In this document: positions 1 through 6,618 of the stretch, one piece after another | How the letters are laid out: every line of letters begins with the position of its first letter | How positions within the stretch are numbered: the stretch's first letter is position 1 | Assembly: GCA_031273705.1 (NCBI GenBank) | Contig: JAISRJ010000068.1 | Location: 1-11,579 of the forward strand | Origin: Clostridiales bacterium | GTDB lineage: Bacteria; Bacillota; Clostridia; Lachnospirales; WQUN01 | Length of the DNA stretch: 11,579 bases | Direction of reading: 5' to 3' | Notes under the pieces: model-generated | What the model saw: only the letters and a program-made list of their open reading frames with translations | The model's database searches: none | Told to the model about the DNA's origin: nothing | Made by a program: the position numbers and the translations under genes

Positions 1-252
1 GATTTGCTGATTATTGACGACTTGGGCTCTGAAATATCCACAATAATCACCAATTCTGAATTTTTCAATATACTAAATACACGTCTGCTGGATAATAGGT
101 CCATAGTTATTTCTACGAATTTAAAACTGGAAGAATTGGAGAAACAATACTCCGAACGGATTATCAGCCGGTTTATCGGGCGGTTTATAATGCTCAAATT
201 TATTGGGGATGATATAAGAACAAATCTAAAATATAATAAATCGCTCTCGTAG
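1..252 (+). CDS. DnaC/DnaI-like helicase-loader ATPase, C-terminal end (5' truncated by window)
   Basis: The reading frame is open from the first base and ends at TAG 250-252, so about 83 C-terminal residues are visible. It starts inside a Walker B strand (LLIIDDLG), followed by a sensor-1-like strand ISTN and a segment with the Arg-rich motif ERIISRF, then FIGDDIR near the end. That order is typical of the AAA+ domain of DnaC/DnaI primosomal helicase loaders and the related IstB ATPases. Such loaders place the replicative helicase DnaB on DNA at the origin or at restarted forks. The FxGxDIR ending and the absence of a transposase gene in view favour DnaC/DnaI over IstB, but the N-terminal half is outside the window, so the distinction cannot be settled. 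The terminator at 323-344 lies 71 bases downstream, so this is the last gene of its transcript. Confidence 0.8.
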   Translation, partial: DLLIIDDLGSEISTIITNSEFFNILNTRLLDNRSIVISTNLKLEELEKQYSERIISRFIGRFIMLKFIGDDIRTNLKYNKSLS

Positions 253-322
253 CTCTATCTCTGTAATAGTTTCGTCGAAATGCTTGTGAAGGTATAGTCC
301 ACAAATTTTGTTAAGAATTGGG

Positions 323-344
323 CGCGATATATTCGCGTTTTTTT
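323..344 (+). terminator. Rho-independent terminator after the helicase-loader gene
   Basis: A perfect 5-bp stem CGCGA / TCGCG (323-327 and 333-337) with a TATAT loop is followed directly by seven T residues (338-344). It separates the DnaC-like gene from the HD-GYP gene. The rest of 253-384 shows no further gene; only the Shine-Dalgarno sequence of the next gene is recognisable there. Confidence 0.85.
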
Positions 345-384
345 GTTGCCTCTGCACATAATAAAATTTATGCGGGGTGATCAG

Positions 385-1488
385 ATGAAGTACATACCAA
401 ATCTGAGTGTGTTGGTTGTGGATGGCAATCTGGATAATCTGGAGATGTTTCAAGATATTTTAAGATTTAGATATAATGTACTATCCGCCAGAAGCGGAGA
501 GGAAGCTCTGGAATTTTTAGAAGTTAATACTCCGGGCTTAATTTTGCTGGATATAAACCTGCCGGATTGCAGCGGTTACGCAGTTATGGAACGCCTGCAA
601 AAAGATCCACGATGGCAAGAGATTCCGGTAATTTTTCTTGCCGAGCATTATGATCGCGCGGATGAAGCCCACGGATTAATGATGGGCGCGGTGGATTATA
701 TTTTAGGACCGATAATTGCGAATATTGTGCTGCGTCGCATACAAATACATTTGGAACTGCAAAACTATCGAAAAAATTTGGAACAGATGGTAGAAAGCAA
801 AACAAATCAGCTAACCCGCAGCCAAGATACCATACTTAACATTTTGGCTAACATCACCGCTTATCGAGACGACGAAACCGGCGGACACATCCGCAGAACC
901 ACCATGTACGCCGAGAAAATCGTTAATCACCTATTTAAACTGGGCATTCACCAGTATAGGATGAATCGCACTTACGCCGACGATATAATAAAATGCGCCA
1001 AACTTCATGATATTGGAAAAGTGGGTATACCGGACATGATTCTGCACAAACCCGGTAAGTTGAATCAGGATGAATATTCGATTATAAAAAATCACACAAA
1101 AATCGGGGCAATGATGATAGACAACGCAATGCGAGAGCTTGGCGACGATTCTTCCTTTTTGCTGGTTGCGCGTGAGATTGTTTTTATGCACCACGAATGG
1201 TGGAACGGAAAAGGTTATCCTTTGGGCCTTGCCGGTGAAGACATACCCCTTTCGGCCAGGATTATGACGATTGCCGATGTATATGACGCTTTGGTTTCCG
1301 AGCGTCCATATAAACGCTCATTATCGCACGAGGAAGCAATGGAGATTATTCATGAAGAAAGCGGAACGCATTTTGACCCGACTCTAGTTGGTATAATCGA
1401 TGAGATATTCATGTTGTTTCGAGATATATTTTTTCGTAATAACGATGAAAGCGATAGTGCTAAAATGGAGAATATGCTGGTGATGTAA
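385..1488 (+). CDS. Receiver-HD-GYP protein, probable cyclic-di-GMP phosphodiesterase with degenerate receiver
   Basis: A 367-residue protein with an N-terminal receiver domain (about 7-121), a helical linker likely to be coiled coil (about 122-152) and an HD-GYP domain (about 155-345). HD-GYP hallmarks are complete: H168, the HD pair in HDIGK (208-212), the HH pair H269-H270, and the GYP signature as GKGYP (275-279). The family hydrolyses cyclic di-GMP in the cytoplasm using a metal centre held by these His and Asp residues. The receiver keeps the phospho-acceptor Asp (D56, in LLDINLP), but the usual second acidic residue is Gly (D13-G14), the switch Thr/Ser is Ala (A86) and the conserved Lys is Gly (G108), so phosphorylation may be weak or absent. 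ATG 385 is chosen because GGGGTGA (374-380) lies 4 bases upstream; longer in-frame starts overlap the terminator T-run or lack a ribosome site. The gene stands alone between terminators. Confidence 0.9.
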   Translation: MKYIPNLSVLVVDGNLDNLEMFQDILRFRYNVLSARSGEEALEFLEVNTPGLILLDINLPDCSGYAVMERLQKDPRWQEIPVIFLAEHYDRADEAHGLMMGAVDYILGPIIANIVLRRIQIHLELQNYRKNLEQMVESKTNQLTRSQDTILNILANITAYRDDETGGHIRRTTMYAEKIVNHLFKLGIHQYRMNRTYADDIIKCAKLHDIGKVGIPDMILHKPGKLNQDEYSIIKNHTKIGAMMIDNAMRELGDDSSFLLVAREIVFMHHEWWNGKGYPLGLAGEDIPLSARIMTIADVYDALVSERPYKRSLSHEEAMEIIHEESGTHFDPTLVGIIDEIFMLFRDIFFRNNDESDSAKMENMLVM

Positions 1489-1495
1489 CGCGCGT

Positions 1496-1521
1496 AAAAG
1501 GAGGCGAGCCGCTTACTTTTT
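1496..1521 (+). terminator. Probable terminator after the HD-GYP gene
   Basis: AAAAG (1496-1500) can pair with CTTTT (1516-1520), and AG-GCG (1502-1506) with CGC-TT (1510-1514, one G-T wobble), around an AGC loop and one mismatch. The 3' side is a short T tract ending at 1521. It begins 8 bases after the stop codon. The U tract forms part of the stem and the core is short, so confidence is moderate. Confidence 0.5.
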
Positions 1522-1563
1522 AACCATCCCGGCGATCGAAAAAACACGTCTATAGTTTTTCCC

Positions 1564-1592
1564 TTGCAAGAACATCGATAATCGGCTATACT
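1564..1592 (+). promoter_or_regulatory. Sigma-A-type promoter for the radical SAM operon
   Basis: TTGCAA (1564-1569) and TATACT (1587-1592) are separated by exactly 17 bases, matching 4/6 and 5/6 of the housekeeping -35 and -10 consensus. Transcription would start near 1598-1600 and give a leader of about 135 bases before the ATG at 1734, containing the structured element at 1624-1667 and the hairpin at 1682-1703. It is the best promoter-like sequence in the 245-base gap, but it is predicted by eye only. Confidence 0.6.
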
Positions 1593-1623
1593 AGGGGTGT
1601 CTAAAAAAGTTATTTAATCGGCT

Positions 1624-1667
1624 GCGGGAAGCCCATGAGCTTTAGATCATGATGGTGTTCGCCCCGC
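1624..1667 (+). ncRNA. Structured leader element resembling an IS200/IS605 right-end (omega-RNA type) hairpin
   Basis: An outer stem GCGGG (1624-1628) / CCCGC (1663-1667) encloses an inner hairpin, CATGA (1634-1638) / TCATG (1647-1651), whose loop contains CTTTAG. The order GGGAAGCCC, stem, CTTTAG, stem, GGTG, GTTC is very like the right end of many IS200/IS605-family elements, where it forms the 3' end of the TnpB guide RNA scaffold. No tnpB or tnpA reading frame is found next to it, so if the resemblance is real this is a relic or an orphan RNA. It could instead be an unrelated leader structure controlling the downstream gene. It matches no riboswitch class that I recognise; cobalamin and cyclic-di-GMP classes were considered and do not fit. 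Confidence 0.35.
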
Positions 1668-1681
1668 GAGGACCTTTTCAG

Positions 1682-1703
1682 ACGCTCCTTAGCGTATATT
1701 TTT
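1682..1703 (+). terminator. Terminator-like hairpin in the radical SAM leader (possible attenuator)
   Basis: ACGCT (1682-1686) and AGCGT (1691-1695) form a perfect 5-bp stem with loop CCTT, followed by ATATTTTT (1696-1703). It lies downstream of the predicted promoter and about 30 bases before the start codon. It could therefore end a short leader RNA or attenuate the operon. The stem is short and two of the first three bases after it are A, so efficiency may be low. Confidence 0.4.
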
Positions 1704-1733
1704 AAAAATTTCTATCCATATCGGAGTTATGCT

Positions 1734-3512
1734 ATGGCTTATCCGGATTATTGCCTTGCCGCTGTTGAAAAACCCGGTCGGTATATCGGCAATGAAATAA
1801 ATATCGCGCGGAAGAATGTCGAAGATATTGACATTAGGTTCGCTTTTTGTTTTCCCGATGTGTACGAAATCGGAATGAGCCATATGGGTTTGCAAATCAT
1901 GTACGCGCTGCTAAACGAACGAGCCGACACCTATTGCGAACGTTCTTTCGCGCCGTGGACTGATATGGAAATAATTCTGCGGCAAAAAAATATTCCCTTG
2001 CTCGCTCTCGAAACAGGAGATCCTCTATCCCTTTTCGATTTTATAGGCTTTACCTTGCAATACGAATTGTGTTATACTAATGTGCTTAATATGCTGGATC
2101 TTGCGGGGATACCCTTGTTTTCTTCCCAAAGGGACGAAAAAGCTCCTATCATCTGCGCGGGGGGTTCGTGTGCCGTCAATCCCGAACCAATGGCTGATTT
2201 TATAGATTTTTTTTATATAGGCGACGGTGAAGCCTGCATTAACGACATTTTAGATATATACAAAGCCAATAAATTTAACCACGGCACAAAACGCGAATTT
2301 TTGCGGAATATCCGCAACGTGCCGGGGATTTATGTTCCGGTATTATTTGACGATTCTCAAGATGGTTCTTCTAAGAAAACTGAAAAAGCGTTTGTGTCGG
2401 ATCTAGACAGCTCCTATTTTCCTAAAAGTTATATTACGCCGCTGATCGAAACCGTTCAGGATCGTGTGTCGGTAGAAGTGTTTCGCGGTTGTATTCGTGG
2501 TTGCCGCTTTTGTCAGGCGGGGTACATCTATCGTCCGGTGCGTGAACGATCTTTAGAAACTTTAATAAAGCAGGCTGATGATTTAATAAAAACCACAGGT
2601 CAGGAAGAAATATCCATGCTAAGCTTGTCGGCGAGTGATTATATTCATTGCAACGAGCTTATAACGGCATTAACCCAAAAATTATCTCCAATACATGTAA
2701 ATGTTTCATTACCCTCGCTGAGAATAGATAAAGTTTCACTTGAACTTATGTCCAAAGCCGGAGAAATTCGCAAAAGCGGCTTGACATTCGCGCCCGAAGC
2801 CGGCAGTCAGCGCATGAGGGACATTATTAATAAGGGCATAACGGAAGAAGAGATTTTGCGTGGTATCAGACAGGCGTTTGAAAGCGGCAGAAACCGAATA
2901 AAATTGTATTTCATGATTGGTCTTCCTTACGAAACCGAAGAGGATATTCTTGCTATTCCGGCGTTGGCGGAACGCGTTTTAGATCAATTTTTCTCTATTC
3001 CAAAGGATAAACGCCCTAAAAACGGCGCTAATATTTCCATAAGCGTTTCTTGTTTTGTGCCGAAACCCTTTACCCCTTTTCAGTGGGTTGGACAGGATAC
3101 ATTGGAAACGTTTAGAGCTAAACAAAATCTGATAAAGCGGAATTTGAATAGAAAAATCCGCTTTAGCTACCACGACGCTGAACAGAGTATTATAGAGGCG
3201 GCGTTAGCCAGAGGGGATCGAAAGTCGGGGCAGGCAATCTATAACGCTTGGAAAAATGGCGCGCGTTTCGATGGATGGTCGGAGAAATTTAGCTATATTC
3301 GCTGGGTAGAGTCCTTTACCCAAACGGAAATTGACTTTTACGCCCATCGCGAACGAACCAGCGACGAGGTTTTGCCTTGGGATCATATAGATGTTGGCGT
3401 AAGTAAGCGGTTTTTGATTAAAGAATACAATCAGGCTAAGTCCGCCCAAATAACTCCGAATTGTCGTGAATCCTGCGGTGGTTGCGGGATTGAGGGGTGT
3501 ATTTATGCCTAG
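1734..3512 (+). CDS. B12-binding-like radical SAM protein, TIGR03960 type
   Basis: A 592-residue protein with an N-terminal Rossmann-like region similar to B12-binding domains (about 40-180; note PDVYEIGMSHMG and ICAGGS). A radical SAM core follows, with the cluster motif CX3CX2C at C253, C257 and C260 in RGCIRGCRFCQAG. These cysteines bind the [4Fe-4S] cluster that cleaves S-adenosylmethionine. The length, the motif context and the neighbouring DUF2344 gene match the TIGR03960 family, whose substrate is unknown. The last 20 residues hold a second cysteine set (C577, C581, C584, C589) in the pattern CX3CX2CX4C. ATG 1734 has GGAG (1723-1726) at 7 bases; the ATG at 1729 is in another frame. It is the first gene of a four-gene operon and overlaps the next gene by 8 bases. 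Confidence 0.88.
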   Translation: MAYPDYCLAAVEKPGRYIGNEINIARKNVEDIDIRFAFCFPDVYEIGMSHMGLQIMYALLNERADTYCERSFAPWTDMEIILRQKNIPLLALETGDPLSLFDFIGFTLQYELCYTNVLNMLDLAGIPLFSSQRDEKAPIICAGGSCAVNPEPMADFIDFFYIGDGEACINDILDIYKANKFNHGTKREFLRNIRNVPGIYVPVLFDDSQDGSSKKTEKAFVSDLDSSYFPKSYITPLIETVQDRVSVEVFRGCIRGCRFCQAGYIYRPVRERSLETLIKQADDLIKTTGQEEISMLSLSASDYIHCNELITALTQKLSPIHVNVSLPSLRIDKVSLELMSKAGEIRKSGLTFAPEAGSQRMRDIINKGITEEEILRGIRQAFESGRNRIKLYFMIGLPYETEEDILAIPALAERVLDQFFSIPKDKRPKNGANISISVSCFVPKPFTPFQWVGQDTLETFRAKQNLIKRNLNRKIRFSYHDAEQSIIEAALARGDRKSGQAIYNAWKNGARFDGWSEKFSYIRWVESFTQTEIDFYAHRERTSDEVLPWDHIDVGVSKRFLIKEYNQAKSAQITPNCRESCGGCGIEGCIYA

Positions 3513-4038
3513 ACTGTTGGTTCTGTTCTCAAAAACCGACGTGATGAAATTTATAGGGCATTTGGATTTGCTTACATTATTTCAGAGAGCTATAAATCGG
3601 GCAGGGCTTCCTGTCAGATATTCGCAAGGCTTTAACCCTCATCAAAAAGTAGGATTCGCCGCGCCGTTGCCGTTGGGTGTCGAAGGTCTTAACGAAGTGG
3701 CGGAGATTACTTTGGAAAAATATTGTGAACCATACGACGCCGCTTTGTCTTTGGCTAAGCAAATGCCGCGGCATTTATTTATAAAAGACGCGCGTATGGC
3801 GGAGGAATACGAAAAAAAATCCGCGGCTCTGGCATGTGCGGCAAAATACAAAATCAGACCGCGTGAAGGCGAAGAGACCGAAGTAACGTTGAATCTTGCG
3901 GGTGGACTAAAACAGTATATGAAAGAATTCAAAATACCCGATTATACGTATGTTTCACGAATTGAATTGCTACGAAAGACGGAATCGGGTTTGGTTCCGC
4001 TTTATCAAATATACAAGGGGAATAATCATGAATCCTGA
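3505..4038 (+). CDS. DUF2344 (TIGR03936) radical SAM-linked protein
   Basis: A 177-residue protein recognised by its start, a strand with LLVLFSKTDVMKFIGHLD, then AINRAGLPVRYSQGFNPHQ and the AAPLPLGVEG segment. These are hallmarks of the DUF2344 family. In many bacteria this domain is fused to the C-terminus of TIGR03960 radical SAM proteins or encoded right after them, which supports a shared but unknown reaction. Here it is a separate gene overlapping the radical SAM gene by 8 bases (ATGCCTAG), suggesting translational coupling. ATG 3505 is preceded by GAGGGGTG (3492-3499) at 5 bases; an upstream in-frame start at 3466 would place 13 unconserved residues before the conserved strand. No transmembrane segment or catalytic motif is seen. 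Confidence 0.85.
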   Translation: MPRLLVLFSKTDVMKFIGHLDLLTLFQRAINRAGLPVRYSQGFNPHQKVGFAAPLPLGVEGLNEVAEITLEKYCEPYDAALSLAKQMPRHLFIKDARMAEEYEKKSAALACAAKYKIRPREGEETEVTLNLAGGLKQYMKEFKIPDYTYVSRIELLRKTESGLVPLYQIYKGNNHES

Positions 4039-4765
4039 CGCAATGCAAAAGGGCGGTAAGATACTGGGCAAGTGGGACTACGTTCTGCTATTGGGCGAAT
4101 CCGGCTCGGGCAAAGGCACATTGGTAAAAAATATCAAAAACTACTGGCTGCCGGATTTGGATGCCGCGAGTATGGGCGATATTTTTCGCGAAAAAGCGAA
4201 AACCGACCCGGAAACTAAACGTTTAACGGAACAGGGCGTGTTGATAAATGACGAAACCGCGGTAAAAGTATTTTCCGAATTCGCGGTATCGCACAAGCCG
4301 GGGTTGATGGACGGCTTTCCTCGAAATCGACAACAGGCTATGCATCTAATTAAATTTATAAAAGAAAAACGTTGGCGTCTGCTGGTAATCGACATTTCAT
4401 GTAATGTGGATGTGATTTTAGAGAGATTATTGGCTAGACGGCGAAAGGACGACGAACTGCATATAGTTTACAAACGCAATCTCGACCATAAAACACTTCA
4501 TCCGGCGGTAATGGATGAAATAAAGCATCGCGCGGACTTATTTGACATAATCCAATTGGATGGTAACTTTGAATCAGAGATTGTACTTAGTAGTTTTATG
4601 TTAAGTATATTACGGCTGGTTGATATGCTGTATATGTACGATCTTCATTCCATAGAAACGCGTTTTGAGGTTTTTGAAGATGAAAGCACCATTAACCCCG
4701 CTGTCAACCGTTGGATTTCCGGATTTTTGCGCAGCCTGCAAGATATTATAAACAATAATGAATAA
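4028..4765 (+). CDS. Adenylate-kinase-like nucleoside monophosphate kinase, short-LID type with C-terminal extension
   Basis: A 245-residue P-loop kinase of the adenylate kinase fold. Visible motifs are the P-loop GESGSGKGT (23-31), an NMP-binding segment ASMGDIFREKAK, a GVLINDE motif, DGFPR (95-99) and ARRRKDDE (136-143). The two Arg motifs that normally flank the roughly 30-residue LID of bacterial adenylate kinase are joined directly here, as in UMP/CMP kinases, so the LID is missing or minimal. The family transfers phosphate from ATP to a nucleoside monophosphate in the cytoplasm; the acceptor cannot be assigned. Residues after about 185 form an extension that I do not recognise. ATG 4028 overlaps the DUF2344 stop by 11 bases and has AAGGGGA (4015-4021) at 6 bases; the longer in-frame start at 3950 lies deep in the previous gene. 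A housekeeping adk is expected elsewhere, so this is probably a paralogue. Confidence 0.75.
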   Translation: MNPDAMQKGGKILGKWDYVLLLGESGSGKGTLVKNIKNYWLPDLDAASMGDIFREKAKTDPETKRLTEQGVLINDETAVKVFSEFAVSHKPGLMDGFPRNRQQAMHLIKFIKEKRWRLLVIDISCNVDVILERLLARRRKDDELHIVYKRNLDHKTLHPAVMDEIKHRADLFDIIQLDGNFESEIVLSSFMLSILRLVDMLYMYDLHSIETRFEVFEDESTINPAVNRWISGFLRSLQDIINNNE

Positions 4766-4781
4766 GATTGGTAATGAATAA

Positions 4782-6551
4782 ATGGATGGATTTTTAATAG
4801 CGTCCGTTGTTAATGAAATCCGCGACAAGCTGCTTGACGGTCGGGTAGATAAAGTTTTGCAGCCTGAGAGTGACGAAATTATTTGGGCTATCCGAGCGAA
4901 GGGGAGTAATTATAAGCTGCGCATGACGGCGAGTGCCTCTCAACCCAGGGCGCACCTGACTGGCTTGTCAAAGGAAAACCCGTTTACTCCGCCGATGTTC
5001 TGCATGATCATGAGAAAACATCTAACAGGCGGAAGAATTGTTAAAATCATTCAACCGCGATTTGAACGAATAATAGAAATTCATGTGGAATCTAGAAATG
5101 AAATGCGCGATCTGTCTATAAAACGTTGCGTGATCGAGATAATGGGCAAACACAGTAATATAATTCTTCTGGATCATAACGGTAAAGTTCTGGACGCTAT
5201 AAAGCATATATCTTTTGACAAGAGTTCGGCCAGACAAATTCTGCCGGGGCTGATATATGTTCCGCCGCCGGGTGATAAACTAAATCCGCTGGATATGGAT
5301 AAGGATAAATTCCTGAATCTCTTCCCGGATGAACACTTCTATAATGATAAAAAAACCTGCCAGGAGATATTTATGTCTTTTAACGGAATTAATCCGCGCG
5401 TGTCGGCGGATTTGTGCGAGCGCGTATCTGTGGCGGCGGACACGCGTATTTCACAAATATCTGATGAACAAAAAAATTCTTTATACTGTTCCTTTAATAC
5501 GCTGATGGATACCGTGCGAAATGGGAAATTTGATAACAGGCTGATCTTGGACTCCAAAGGTAATCCGATTGAAATTTCCTGCATATATATGGAAAGATAT
5601 AAAAACAGTCCGCGAAAAGATTTTGAATCTCCATCGGAGATGATAGAATCCTTTGTTACCGAGCGCGACAGATTGTATAGAATAAACCAAAAGACAGCCG
5701 ACCTGCGCAAACAAGTAAAGGCGGCTGTCGAGCGCTGTGTAAAAAAGGCGGATATTCATCGGCGCACGATAGATGAAATTAAGGACAGAGCAACCCAAAA
5801 GGTTATGGGCGAACTGCTTACGGCAAATATTTACGCGTTTCAAAAAGGTATGACTTATTTCACGGCGTTAAACTATTACGAAGAGGGCTCTCCGGAAGTT
5901 ACGATTCCATTGCAGGCTGATTTAACCCCCGCCGAAAACGCGCAGTGGTATTTTAAAAAGTATAATAAGGCGAAGCGAACGTTTGCCGCGCTTCAAGATC
6001 AAATAAAAAATAACAATAAAGACTTGGAGTATCTGCTGAGCGTACAGAATTCGATTGATTCCGCGGTTGACGAAAGTGACATCGCGGATATAAGAGAGGA
6101 ATTGATTGAGAGCGGGTTTTTGAAAAAGAATCGAGGTCTTAACCCCGGCGGTTCTAATTCTAAATCAAGGAAATCAAAACCTTTAAAATATGTTTCTTCA
6201 GACGGTTTTGATATCTACGTCGGCAAGAACAATAAGCAGAACGACGAATTAACGCTGCGTGTAGCGGAACCGGAAGATATGTGGCTTCATACTAAAAGCA
6301 TTCCCGGTTCGCATGTTATCATAAGAGCAAACGGCAGGGCTGTCTCCGACACCGCGATAACCGAGGCGGCTATCTTGGCGGCGTTTTTCAGCAAAGGAAA
6401 GAATTCCTCACAGGTGCCGGTTGATTACACCTTAAAAAGGTATGTAAAAAAGCCGAACGGAGCAAGGCCGGGTATGGTTATTTATGAGAATAATAAAACG
6501 GCCTTTATAACCCCCGGTGAGGAGGATGTTAAGAGGCTGCAAAAAACGTAG
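4782..6551 (+). CDS. rqcH: RqcH, NFACT-family ribosome quality control protein (FbpA/Rqc2 homologue)
   Basis: A 589-residue protein with the NFACT layout: NFACT-N domain from residue 1 (start MDGFLIASVVNEI; PPMFCMIMRKHL around 70), a HhH-like middle region, a coiled-coil segment with the family motif NAQWYFKKYNKAK, and a C-terminal NFACT-R domain (about 466-585; DGFDIYVGKNN, MWLHTKSIPGSHVII). The length fits bacterial RqcH (about 570). RqcH binds stalled 50S subunits carrying peptidyl-tRNA and recruits alanyl-tRNA to add C-terminal poly-Ala tails that mark nascent chains for degradation. Older annotations call it fibronectin-binding protein. The functional D-R pair of NFACT-N appears here as E95-R96. 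The start ATG 4782 has only a weak upstream ribosome site and lies 16 bases after the kinase stop, so it is probably coupled to upstream translation. Confidence 0.92.
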   Translation: MDGFLIASVVNEIRDKLLDGRVDKVLQPESDEIIWAIRAKGSNYKLRMTASASQPRAHLTGLSKENPFTPPMFCMIMRKHLTGGRIVKIIQPRFERIIEIHVESRNEMRDLSIKRCVIEIMGKHSNIILLDHNGKVLDAIKHISFDKSSARQILPGLIYVPPPGDKLNPLDMDKDKFLNLFPDEHFYNDKKTCQEIFMSFNGINPRVSADLCERVSVAADTRISQISDEQKNSLYCSFNTLMDTVRNGKFDNRLILDSKGNPIEISCIYMERYKNSPRKDFESPSEMIESFVTERDRLYRINQKTADLRKQVKAAVERCVKKADIHRRTIDEIKDRATQKVMGELLTANIYAFQKGMTYFTALNYYEEGSPEVTIPLQADLTPAENAQWYFKKYNKAKRTFAALQDQIKNNNKDLEYLLSVQNSIDSAVDESDIADIREELIESGFLKKNRGLNPGGSNSKSRKSKPLKYVSSDGFDIYVGKNNKQNDELTLRVAEPEDMWLHTKSIPGSHVIIRANGRAVSDTAITEAAILAAFFSKGKNSSQVPVDYTLKRYVKKPNGARPGMVIYENNKTAFITPGEEDVKRLQKT

Positions 6552-6618
6552 AGGAATATTGCCCGACCGGAGGGCGGGCAGAATCCGGCAGCCGCCATTC
6601 ACACAATTGTCTCTACGT
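6541..6618 (-). terminator. Terminator of the ASKHA gene in the convergent rqcH / ASKHA gap
   Basis: Read on the - strand, ACGTAGAG (6618-6611) pairs with CTCTACGT (6553-6546) and is followed by a run of T residues (A6 at 6541-6546 on the + strand; the last T of the stem is the first of the run). Between the arms sits a second, GC-rich hairpin TGCCCG (6560-6565) / CGGGCA (6575-6580). The outer stem overlaps the stop codons of both convergent genes. On the + strand the same hairpins lack a T tract, so termination of the rqcH operon would depend on the hairpin alone. Nothing else is seen in the 61 bases between the genes. Confidence 0.55.

Noticed and set aside
333..362. Promoter for the HD-GYP gene using CATAAT (357-362)
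   Set aside because: The -10-like hexamer is good, but no acceptable -35 hexamer is found 16-18 bases upstream, and the region overlaps the terminator; it is not supported well enough to list.
343..384. Longer N-terminus for the HD-GYP protein from TTG 343 or ATG 370
   Set aside because: TTG 343 lies in the T-run of the terminator, and only ATG 385 has a properly spaced GGGGTGA; the receiver domain needs no extra residues.
1598..1703. Cobalamin or cyclic-di-GMP riboswitch ahead of the B12-binding-like radical SAM gene
   Set aside because: The leader is too short and lacks the B12-box and the conserved cobalamin core, and lacks the GEMM core sequences; only a loose GGGAA similarity is present.
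3950..4027. Longer N-terminus for the NMP kinase
   Set aside because: These 26 codons overlap the conserved DUF2344 frame, show no kinase homology, and ATG 4028 has a strong ribosome site.
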